From positions 1 through 64,000 of the forward strand of contig NZ_JADQWB010000004.1 of NCBI RefSeq assembly GCF_015704895.1: a stretch of 64,000 bases of DNA, given 5' to 3'. Source of the stretch: Agrobacterium leguminum (GTDB taxonomy: Bacteria; Pseudomonadota; Alphaproteobacteria; Rhizobiales; Rhizobiaceae). Numbering within the stretch: the first letter of the stretch is position 1; every line of letters starts with the position of its first letter. A program made the translations under genes and the position numbers. Below are positions 18,170 through 25,340 of this stretch, piece by piece. Below the pieces are notes generated by a model, which made no database searches, had not been told where the DNA came from, and saw only the letters and a list, made by a program, of their open reading frames with translations.

Positions 18170-18345
18170 ACCCCCCTCTGCCCTGCCGGGCATCTCCCCC
18201 TCAAGGGGGGAGATCAGTTGCGGCGACCGCTCGCTTTCTCACAAGCTCTGCACTTCGGGTTGCTGCATCGATAAAGATGTTCGGAGCAAGCCGCTTGTCG
18301 ATCTCCCCCCTTGAGGGGGAGATGTCCGGCAGGACAGAGGGGGGT
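18170..18345. repeat. Long inverted repeat element (rhizobial intergenic palindrome)
   Basis: A left arm at 18170-18214 (starts ACCCCCCTCTGCCCTGCCGG) and a right arm at 18301-18345 (ends CAGGACAGAGGGGGGT) are near-perfect reverse complements of about 45 bases, around roughly 85 bases of unique sequence. Each arm carries its own smaller CTCCCCCTTGAGGGGGAG-like palindrome. The structure matches the intergenic mosaic repeats of Rhizobiaceae. It lies between the convergent tusA-like gene and the COG0523 GTPase gene and contains no ORF. Confidence 0.75.
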
Positions 18346-18382
18346 GAACCACACCCACCGACCTAGACCATCACGACACACC

Positions 18383-19534
18383 CTAAAACCGCAACCCCGA
18401 AACCGCCAGCGGATTATCCGTCATCGCCTGCCTGTCCGGCCGGTCGATGCCGGGTGCGCTTGTGAAGGCCGCGAAGAGGTCCCGCACGAAAGCCTCCGGC
18501 AAATCCTTCGTAATCAGCACCATGCGGGTGCGCTGATCAGCCGGGTCCGGCCAGGCCGCAAGGCGCTCCGGCGTGTGGAAAATATTCTGCACCCCATGCA
18601 ACACCAGCGGTCGGCCCGGATTATCCGACAGCTTGACGATGGCCTTCATGCGCAGGAGCTTTTCACCATGTGCCGAGCGCAGCAGATCCACGAACATGTC
18701 GATCGCCATCGGGCTGACCGGCTGATCGTGAATGATCGAAAAGGAACGGATAGACGCATCGTGCCGGTTCACATCGTGATGGTGGTGGTCGTCGTGATCG
18801 CCATGATGGTGGTGATGGCCATGGTCATGACCGTGATCATGATCATGATCGTGGTGATCGTGTGCCGCTTCTTCGCCCAGCCAGCGGCCGACATCGGCAT
18901 TCTTGCTGCCGGCATCGTAAAGGCCGTTGTCGAGAAGCCCCGCAGCGCTCCACTCGGTTTTGTCGCCATCCTCGATGGTCGCACGCGGATTGAGCGCCTG
19001 AAGACGGGCTGTCAGGGCGGAAATCGCGGCGGCATCGGCAAGCGCGCGCTTGGTCACCACCAGACGATCAGCCACGGCGGCCTGTTTCACCGCCTCCTGA
19101 TGATTGTCGAGCGTGGAAAGGCCGTTCACGGCATCCACCACCGTAATCATGCCGTTCAGCACGAAATTCTGCGCGATGACCGGGTTGCCCATGACCGACT
19201 GCATGACGGGGGCGGGATCGGCAAGGCCCGTGGTCTCGATCACTACCCGTTTTACCGGCTTCAGCTTGCCTGTCTGAATGCCGTCCATCAGTTCCGCCAG
19301 CGTATCCACCAGCTCGCCGCGCACCGTGCAGCAGAGGCAGCCCTCCGCCAGCTCGATGATGCCCTCACCCGCGCTTTCGACCAGCATGTGATCGATGCTG
19401 ACATCGCCGAACTCATTGATGATGATCGCCGCATCGCTCATCGCCGGATCCTTGAGGAGCCGGTTGAGCAGCGTCGATTTTCCGGCGCCGAGGAATCCGG
19501 TGATGATGGAAACCGGGATGCGATCGCGAGACAT
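18383..19534 (-). CDS. COG0523 (CobW/YciC/ZagA-like) G3E GTPase with His-rich loop
   Basis: A 383-residue GTPase starting at ATG 19534 (a GTG start at 19582 is also open). Walker A GFLGAGKST is at 13-21, Walker B/switch sequence is ETTGLADP at about 100-107, and the metal motif C66-L-C68-C69 is in GCLCCTVRG. Between the GTPase and the C-terminal CobW_C domain is a loop at 225-258 with over 20 histidines alternating with aspartate. That loop and the Zur-like box upstream point to a zinc metallochaperone used in zinc starvation, rather than the CobW of B12 synthesis. Client protein unknown. Confidence 0.85.
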   Translation of the reverse strand: MSRDRIPVSIITGFLGAGKSTLLNRLLKDPAMSDAAIIINEFGDVSIDHMLVESAGEGIIELAEGCLCCTVRGELVDTLAELMDGIQTGKLKPVKRVVIETTGLADPAPVMQSVMGNPVIAQNFVLNGMITVVDAVNGLSTLDNHQEAVKQAAVADRLVVTKRALADAAAISALTARLQALNPRATIEDGDKTEWSAAGLLDNGLYDAGSKNADVGRWLGEEAAHDHHDHDHDHGHDHGHHHHHGDHDDHHHHDVNRHDASIRSFSIIHDQPVSPMAIDMFVDLLRSAHGEKLLRMKAIVKLSDNPGRPLVLHGVQNIFHTPERLAAWPDPADQRTRMVLITKDLPEAFVRDLFAAFTSAPGIDRPDRQAMTDNPLAVSGLRF

Positions 19535-19642
19535 GACTTGCCTGTATGTTGATGGCCGCTCCGGCAGGTCACTGGACGACACGAAACCCGGAGCCGCATG
19601 GAGCTAAAAGAAATCGCCCGCGCCTGGAAGCCGCGAGCGACA

Positions 19643-19660
19643 CTGTAATATCATAACATC
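19643..19660 (-). promoter_or_regulatory. Zur-like operator upstream of the COG0523 GTPase
   Basis: On the gene's strand the site reads ATGTTATGATATTACAG. It matches the Zur palindrome ATGTTATAnTATAACAT at 13 of 16 defined positions. Half-sites TGTTAT and ATTACA are arranged as an imperfect inverted repeat (19644-19658). It lies about 110 bases before the GTPase start. COG0523 genes with His-rich loops are frequently Zur-repressed. Confidence 0.6.
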
Positions 19661-19726
19661 ATCGACCTGCGAATACACAAACCGCATTGCAACCGCGAGG
19701 CTCGGCCTCGAGGCAGTCACCGATCA

Positions 19727-20893
19727 TCAGAATGTCGGGCGCGGGATCGGGATCGGCACGTTGGCGAGTTCGCCCTTGCCGGCTCCCTTGGTGGCATTCA
19801 CCGCCACCGTCTCGCTACCCGGAATGAGACCGGCGAAGGAATATTCCGGCGGGCGGGTCATTTCCTGCACATAGGGCGAATGGATGACCATGCGGCCAGC
19901 CTCGTCGCGGCTTTCGCTGCGCACCTTGGCGGCCTTCGGGTTGCAGATTTCAGCGCTGACATCGTTCACATCGCCGGTATCGCCATAGGGCGCCAGCGCG
20001 GCGAGCGAGACGCCTTGGCCCGAGGGCGCCGTCAGCCCCATCTGCAACAGATCGGCCGACTGGTCGGTGCGCCCCGCGAGGCTGTCCGCGCCCAGCACGA
20101 CCGTGATGACCGAGCGGCCATTGCGAACGGCCGACGACACCTGGTTAAAGCCGGAGGCACAGATGAAGCCGGTCTTCATGCCATCCGCGCCATCGAAACG
20201 GCCGACCAGCATGTTGAAATTGGCGTAGTTCTTCTTGCCGGTGCTGACGCCTTCCAGCGAGAAATAATGGGCATATTCCGGAAACTCGCGCTTGATGATC
20301 AGCGCCAGCAGCGCCAGATCCCGGGCGGTCGTATATTGTCCCTTGCCGGGCAGGCCATTGGCGTTGATGTAACGGGTGGAGCTCATGCCCAGCCGCTGCG
20401 CCTGCGCATTCATCTGCGCCACGAAATTGTCGCTGGTGCCGCCGATGGTCTCGGCAATCGCCACCGCGATGTCATTGGCGGATTTGATGAGCAGCAGCTT
20501 CAAAGCGCTATCCATCGTCAGCTTCTGGCCCGGCTTGAAATACATTTTCGAGGCCGGCTGATCGGCGGCCTTCTTGCTCATCACCACTTCCGTCTGCGGG
20601 CTGATCTTGCCGGCCTTCATCTGGGAAAAGGCGATATAGGCGGTCATCAGCTTGGTGAGCGAAGCGGGATACCACTTGCGGAAGGCTTCCTGATGGGAAA
20701 TCACCTTGCCGGTTTTGACATCGACCACCATTTTGGGATTGGCATTTGCCACGGGTGCTGCGGCAACGAGGCCTGCAGTCATGATGGCAACGGCTGCGGA
20801 GAGCCGTCTGGCGGCGTTTGGCGATTTAAAAGTCTGTGGCAAGGCTTGTCCTCGAATTCCCGTCTTCGGTCGGGGAATGGCAATATTCACCAT
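19727..20893 (-). CDS. D-alanyl-D-alanine carboxypeptidase (PBP5/6, S11 family)
   Basis: A serine peptidase of about 388 residues, trimming the terminal D-Ala from peptidoglycan stem peptides. From the start at 20893 the signal sequence is long, with its hydrophobic core near residues 32-50 ending VANANP. Catalytic motifs are S78-L-T-K81 in YPASLTKLM, S138-A-N140, and K240-T-G242 in GMKTGFICASGF. The C-terminal 90 residues contain no obvious amphipathic anchor. I start at ATG 20893 because AGGA precedes it; ATG 20920 is in frame but lacks a ribosome site. Confidence 0.88.
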   Translation of the reverse strand: MVNIAIPRPKTGIRGQALPQTFKSPNAARRLSAAVAIMTAGLVAAAPVANANPKMVVDVKTGKVISHQEAFRKWYPASLTKLMTAYIAFSQMKAGKISPQTEVVMSKKAADQPASKMYFKPGQKLTMDSALKLLLIKSANDIAVAIAETIGGTSDNFVAQMNAQAQRLGMSSTRYINANGLPGKGQYTTARDLALLALIIKREFPEYAHYFSLEGVSTGKKNYANFNMLVGRFDGADGMKTGFICASGFNQVSSAVRNGRSVITVVLGADSLAGRTDQSADLLQMGLTAPSGQGVSLAALAPYGDTGDVNDVSAEICNPKAAKVRSESRDEAGRMVIHSPYVQEMTRPPEYSFAGLIPGSETVAVNATKGAGKGELANVPIPIPRPTF

Positions 20894-21006
20894 ATATGTC
20901 CTAGCAATGGCAAAGTACATTGATTACGTCAATTATGCGGCGCACTATCCACCACGGAGGATAGGATTTTACGACACGCCGCACCGATGAACCCAGGAAT
21001 GAACGA

Positions 21007-22170
21007 ATGCCGATTTTGAACAGAGCCGCCGAACTCCAGCAGGAAGTCAGCGAATGGCGGCGTCACCTGCATGAAAATCCCGAGATTTTGTATGACGTCG
21101 ACAACACCGCGGCCTTCGTTGCGGAGAAGCTGAAATCTTTCGGCGTTGACGAAATCGTGACCGGTCTCGGCCGCACGGGTGTGGTCGGCATCATCAGGGG
21201 CAATCTTCCGGGCAATCGCACCATCGGCTTTCGCGCGGATATGGACGCTCTCCCAATTTTAGAGGAAACCGGCAAGCCCTGGGCCTCCAAAACCGCGGGC
21301 GCCATGCATGCCTGCGGCCATGACGGCCACACCGCCATGCTGCTTGGCGCCGCCAAATATCTTACCGAAACCCGCAATTTCGCCGGCTCCATCGCGGTCA
21401 TCTTCCAGCCGGCGGAAGAAGGGGGTGCCGGCGCGCTTGCCATGGTCGAGGACGGCCTGATGGAGCGTTTCGGCATTAACGAGGTCTATGGCATGCACAA
21501 CATGCCGGGCATTCCGCTCGGCGCCTTCGCCATCCGCAAGGGCGGCATCATGGCCGCACCCGACAAGTTCTCGATTACCGTCAAGGGCCGTGGCGGCCAT
21601 GCGGCGCAGCCGCACCGCACCGTCGACCCGATCACCATCGGCGCGCAGATCGTCGGCAATCTGCAGATGATCGCCTCGCGCAATGCCGACCCCATCCGCT
21701 CGGTGGTCGTTTCCGTCACCCGCTTTCAGGCCGGTTCCAGCCACAACATCATCCCCAACGAGGCATTGATCGCCGGCACGGTGCGCAGCCTCGATGAAAC
21801 GGTGCGCGATCTGGCGCAGGATCGCATCAAGCAGATGGCGGAAGGTATTGCCCTTGCCAATGGCGCGGAAGCGGAAGTCGTCTATGAGCGCTACTGCCCG
21901 GTGACCTTCAATCACGCCGCCGAGACCGACCACGCCATCCATGTGGCGCGCGATGTGGCGGGCGAACCGAATGTCGATCCCGATGTCGATCCTTCCATGG
22001 CAGGAGAGGATTTCTCCTTCATGCTGAAGGAAAGACCAGGCTGCTTCATCTTCATCGGCAACGGCGATTCGGCAGGGCTTCACAATCCGGGCTATGATTT
22101 CAACGACGACGCCATCGCTTACGGCATTTCCTACTGGGTGAAACTGGCCGAACAGCGCCTGACGAGCTGA
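21007..22170 (+). CDS. M20-family amidohydrolase (hippurate hydrolase/HipO-like)
   Basis: A 387-residue metallopeptidase of the M20D group that hydrolyses N-acyl or N-aminoacyl amides. Metal ligands are visible in MHACGHDGH (C103, H105), in FQPAEEGG (E137, E138), in GMHNMPG and in the C-terminal SMAGEDFSF plus GLHNPGYDF. A small dimerisation domain is inserted at about 185-300 (FSITVKGRGGHAAQPHRTVDP). Related enzymes act on hippurate, N-acetyl-amino acids or IAA conjugates; the substrate here is undetermined. It stands alone, about 110 bases from the divergent carboxypeptidase gene. Confidence 0.9.
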   Translation: MPILNRAAELQQEVSEWRRHLHENPEILYDVDNTAAFVAEKLKSFGVDEIVTGLGRTGVVGIIRGNLPGNRTIGFRADMDALPILEETGKPWASKTAGAMHACGHDGHTAMLLGAAKYLTETRNFAGSIAVIFQPAEEGGAGALAMVEDGLMERFGINEVYGMHNMPGIPLGAFAIRKGGIMAAPDKFSITVKGRGGHAAQPHRTVDPITIGAQIVGNLQMIASRNADPIRSVVVSVTRFQAGSSHNIIPNEALIAGTVRSLDETVRDLAQDRIKQMAEGIALANGAEAEVVYERYCPVTFNHAAETDHAIHVARDVAGEPNVDPDVDPSMAGEDFSFMLKERPGCFIFIGNGDSAGLHNPGYDFNDDAIAYGISYWVKLAEQRLTS

Positions 22171-22265
22171 TTGCCGGCCAACGCGAAGAAAGCCGAGGAA
22201 GAGATCGACCGCGATGAAGAACGCGGTTGATCCGCAGGCATCGTCAGGTTAAAGAGCAATTCAGT

Positions 22266-22579
22266 GTCCACGTAGCTCAGCAGGATAGAGCACAGGATTC
22301 CTAAGAGAAATTGGGGGTTGCGCCCGGAAACGACGCAATCGATCTGCTCAAAGTCGGGGAAAGCTTCGCTGGTCTTCCAGCATGCCAATCCCGAGCCAAG
22401 CTCCGGAGAAATCCGGTGAAGGTGTAGAGACTGGATGGGCAGCACCTAAAGGCCGCAAGGCCCATGGTGAAGGGACAGTCCAGACCACGAACGTCTTGCC
22501 GGCAAACGGCGGGACGGCGGCGAAAGCCGAAGCGGTATGAATCCTGGGGTCGGAGGTTCGAATCCTCTCGTGGACGCCA
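22266..22579 (+). tRNA. tRNA-Arg(CCU), interrupted by a group I intron
   Basis: Exon 1 is 22266-22302 and exon 2 is 22540-22579. Joined, they give a full cloverleaf. The acceptor GTCCACG pairs with CGTGGAC. The anticodon arm is CAGGA-TTCCTAA-TCCTG with anticodon CCT. The T arm is GGAGG-TTCGAAT-CCTCT, and CCA is encoded at 22577-22579. The intron interrupts the anticodon loop immediately after the third anticodon base. The gene decodes AGG codons. A self-splicing intron at this site in Agrobacterium tRNA-Arg(CCU) is a published case. Confidence 0.95.
22303..22539 (+). ncRNA. Group I self-splicing intron (237 nt) in tRNA-Arg(CCU)
   Basis: The 5' splice site follows T22302 (exon TTCCT), which can pair with the internal guide GGGGG at about 22312-22316 with a U-G wobble at the cut. 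The intron ends in G22539, the omega-G, before exon 2 AATCC. The core resembles the Azoarcus tRNA-Ile intron. GGTGTAGAGACT at 22421-22432 supplies the 5' strand of P7 (GACT at 22429-22432), which pairs with AGTC at 22477-22480 in ACAGTCCAG. There is a GGTGAAGG stretch between. No homing endonuclease ORF is present. Confidence 0.93.
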
Positions 22580-22805
22580 TTTTCCTGAAATATTTTTAAA
22601 AACAATAGGATAGATGCTGATCGGATGATCTGCCCGCCTCCGGAGCGCCTCCGGACATGGCGAAGACATCCCGCCATGCATGGAACCATTTGGCAGACAC
22701 CATAACTCTTCTGGATTGAGCGACGAAGTATCCCGCATTTCCTGCGAAGCCCATTTGCCGGATGGCAGAAAACTTAGCGCTGTGTGGGAATATTGAAGGG
22801 GAACA
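22580..22805. other. Gap between tRNA-Arg and the next promoter
   Basis: About 225 bases with no credible gene. Minus-strand open frames that run across the tRNA and into this stretch are artefacts. A near-tandem GCCTCCGGAGC/GCGCCTCCGG word pair at about 22632-22653 is the only repeat seen. No terminator with a T-run follows the tRNA. Confidence 0.5.
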
Positions 22806-22833
22806 TTGAAAGCCGAAAATCGCTTCCTATTAT
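22806..22833 (+). promoter_or_regulatory. Probable sigma-70 promoter for the 98-residue protein
   Basis: TTGAAA at 22806-22811 and TATTAT at 22828-22833 are 16 bases apart, close to consensus. They lie about 60 bases before the gene start at 22892. Confidence 0.5.
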
Positions 22834-22891
22834 GAATGATATGCGGCGAAGGAAGGTGTCGAAGCGGCATCCGCAAGGCGAAGGAGATTTG

Positions 22892-23188
22892 ATGATCAAC
22901 GAATATGGTCCATACGTGCAGATGACGACGCTTGGAGAGCGCATGGCCGCCCTGTATCAGATGGATGCAAATCTCGCGCTGGAGTCGCACCTGACTCACT
23001 ATATGGACGAAGTCGAGGTCAACATTGCCGCCGATACGTTTGACCACGTTGGTTTCATGAACAAGATCAGTGGCCAGTTGCAGGTAAAGCTGGAGGCAAC
23101 GGCTGACTCCAGACGCCGGGAGTTTCTGCAGGCCATCGTCTCATCGCTCCAGGAGCGTATCCGCCGCCATTCACTGGATATTGCTTGA
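22892..23188 (+). CDS. Hypothetical 98-residue protein
   Basis: Starts at ATG 22892 with an AAGGAG ribosome site five bases upstream; the longer open frame from 22784 begins within the promoter region. The product is mostly helical, with no membrane span or signal. It contains MTTLGERMAALYQMDANLALESHLTHYMDEVEVNIAADTFDHVGFMNKISGQL and a basic C-terminus (SSLQERIRRHSLDIA). I do not recognise a family. Good promoter and ribosome site make it a likely real gene. Confidence 0.65.
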   Translation: MINEYGPYVQMTTLGERMAALYQMDANLALESHLTHYMDEVEVNIAADTFDHVGFMNKISGQLQVKLEATADSRRREFLQAIVSSLQERIRRHSLDIA

Positions 23189-23261
23189 CGGCAGGCGCGG
23201 CACGACATTGTCCTGCTTGAACCACGTGGCGCTGCCTCGTCGAGTGGGCTTTTTCTGCCGG

Positions 23262-25340
23262 TTACTCGACGAAAACCCGCACGCTCGAGGCGCGGCCATC
23301 GGCGTCGATCACCGTCAGTGTGGAAAATCCCTGGCCTTCCGGCCGCCATTCGCTGTTGCGGCGGTGGGACGCGTTCGGCAGAGGCAAACCATTGGCGAGC
23401 CAGCGGAAGGGTGCGCGCCCGCCCTGCAGCTTCAGTACCAACGGCGAGATGCCCGACTGGCCGGAAAGCTCCACGCGCGCGCCTTCCGGCGGGTAAACGA
23501 TGCGCGGGGCGCTTTCACGTCTTGAAGCAGAAAGCAGGCCGCTGGCCGTCGTGGTGAAACGTCGCTGGTTGGCGGGGAGGTCACTGACCGCGACCCGCGC
23601 GACACCGGAAGGCGCGGCCGGCATCGGCGTGATCGCCACGCCGGATTTTTCGAAAGCCTCGAACAGGATCGGAGCGGCCGTCGCATAACCGGCAATGCCC
23701 GGCACCGCACCATTGTCGGCCCGACCGACCCAGACACCGACCACATGCCGCCCGTCATAACCCACCGACCAGGCATCGCGATAGCCATAGCTGGTGCCGG
23801 TCTTGTAGGCGATGCCGCGCTGTTTCATGCCGAGCGGCGGCAGCACGCCAGAGAGGATGTCGGAGATGTTCCAGATCGCGGCATCGGAGAATAACCGGTC
23901 GCCCTCCAGCCGTTCCGGGGCGGAGCGGACGCCGTCTCCAAGCCGCACGGGATCGCCGCCGCCGGCAAGCCCCGCATAAAGCTGCACCAGATCGACCAGC
24001 GAAACACCCGCGCCGCCAAGGGCGATGGCAAGCCCCGGCGCTTCATTGGCGGGAAGCACGAGTTTGACGCCCACCCGCCGGAACCGCACCATCAGCGCCG
24101 AGGGGCTGACGGCATCGAGCAGCTTGACAGCAGGCACGTTGAGCGACAGTTGCAGCGCCTGCCGGATGCTGACATCGCCCTGATAGTGCATGTCGAAATT
24201 GCGCGGCCTGTAACCGGAAAAGTCGGCCGGGCGATCCTCGATGATGGTTTCCTGCCCGACAAGACCGTCTTCGAAAGCAAGGCCGTAGATGAATGGCTTG
24301 AGGGTGGATCCCGGCGAGCGAACGGCACGGCTCATCTCCACGAAACCACGGCGCGCCGTATCGAGATAATCCGCCGACCCCACTTCCGCCAGAATATCGC
24401 CGCTCTGCGCATCGGCCATGACGATGGCGACGGAGACCCTGTCGCCGAGCTTTTCCGCCGCATGGCGGGCGACACCCTCCAGCTCCCGCTGGATCGACAG
24501 CTTCAGCGTGGAGCGCACCTCGGCAGTATTCGGGAATTTCACCCGTGCGGCGACGGCCATATGCGGCGCATAGGCCGGCAGGTCCCGCCGGTTGGCGGGC
24601 ACATTCGCAAGAGCCGACCGTTCCGCCTCCCCCTCACCCACCACGCGTTCCACGGCAAGCCGTTGCAGCACACGCTCCCGCGCCTGCTTCGCCGCCTCCG
24701 GAAAACGATCCGGACGGCGCTTTTCCGGCAATTGCGGCAACGCGACAAGCAGGGCCGCCTCCGCCGTATCGAGCCGGCCCGGTTCCTTGCCGAACCAGGC
24801 GAGGCTTGCGGCGCGAATGCCTTCGAGATTGCCGCCATAGGGCGCGATATTCAGATAGAGATCGAGGATTTCCGCCTTGCTGAGCCGTCTCTCGATCTGG
24901 AGCGCGCGCGCGGCCTGCAGGAATTTCGCCGAGAACGACCGGTCGGCCCGCGGCTCGATCAGCCGCGCCACCTGCATGGAAAGCGTCGATGCGCCGGAAA
25001 CGATCCGGCCGTTGCTGGCCAATTGCCAGGCGGAGCGCAAAAGCGCCCAGGGATCGACCCCGTGATGCTCATAGAAACGCTGGTCTTCATAGGCCACCAG
25101 CATGCGCAGGAACTGTGGGTCGACTTCGGCTGCCGTGGTTTTCAGCCGCCAGCGGCCATCGGGTGTCGCAAAAGCGCGCAACAGCTTGCCGTCACGATCC
25201 AGAACCTCGAAGGATCGTTGCTGCGCAGCGTCCAGCGGCGGCGGATAGGCCTTGTCCAGCGCATCGAGACCGAAGGCCGCGCCGCCCATAAGCAACGCGG
25301 CCGTCATGATGCCGACAATGATCGCCTTCTTCCGCCTCAT
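23262..25340 (-). CDS. pbpC: Penicillin-binding protein 1C
   Basis: A 692-residue bifunctional class A PBP. After an N-terminal membrane anchor (residues 6-24) comes the GT51 glycosyltransferase with E85-D-Q in YEDQRFYEHHGVDP and the GASTLSMQVARL and RRLSKAEILDLYLN motifs. The transpeptidase domain has SxxK in PGSTLKPFIYG near residue 343, a SLN motif in LQLSLNVPAVKLL and KTGTSYGYRDAW. A BiPBP_C domain closes the protein (GARVELSGQSGISPLVLKLQGGRAPFRWLANG). The start overlaps the alpha-2-macroglobulin stop (ATGA), the usual pairing of these two genes. Confidence 0.95.
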   Translation of the reverse strand: MRRKKAIIVGIMTAALLMGGAAFGLDALDKAYPPPLDAAQQRSFEVLDRDGKLLRAFATPDGRWRLKTTAAEVDPQFLRMLVAYEDQRFYEHHGVDPWALLRSAWQLASNGRIVSGASTLSMQVARLIEPRADRSFSAKFLQAARALQIERRLSKAEILDLYLNIAPYGGNLEGIRAASLAWFGKEPGRLDTAEAALLVALPQLPEKRRPDRFPEAAKQARERVLQRLAVERVVGEGEAERSALANVPANRRDLPAYAPHMAVAARVKFPNTAEVRSTLKLSIQRELEGVARHAAEKLGDRVSVAIVMADAQSGDILAEVGSADYLDTARRGFVEMSRAVRSPGSTLKPFIYGLAFEDGLVGQETIIEDRPADFSGYRPRNFDMHYQGDVSIRQALQLSLNVPAVKLLDAVSPSALMVRFRRVGVKLVLPANEAPGLAIALGGAGVSLVDLVQLYAGLAGGGDPVRLGDGVRSAPERLEGDRLFSDAAIWNISDILSGVLPPLGMKQRGIAYKTGTSYGYRDAWSVGYDGRHVVGVWVGRADNGAVPGIAGYATAAPILFEAFEKSGVAITPMPAAPSGVARVAVSDLPANQRRFTTTASGLLSASRRESAPRIVYPPEGARVELSGQSGISPLVLKLQGGRAPFRWLANGLPLPNASHRRNSEWRPEGQGFSTLTVIDADGRASSVRVFVE

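Noticed and set aside
18769-18984. Repetitive ATGATCATGATC-like tract that could suggest a satellite or CRISPR-like array
   Set aside because: It is the coding sequence for the His/Asp-rich loop of the COG0523 GTPase, with no unique spacers.
22301-23047. A 248-codon minus-strand frame, including a stretch reading PREDSNLRPQDSYRFG
   Set aside because: That peptide-like stretch is the reverse translation of tRNA exon 2, a familiar source of false proteins. The frame crosses the tRNA, the intron and the 22892 gene.
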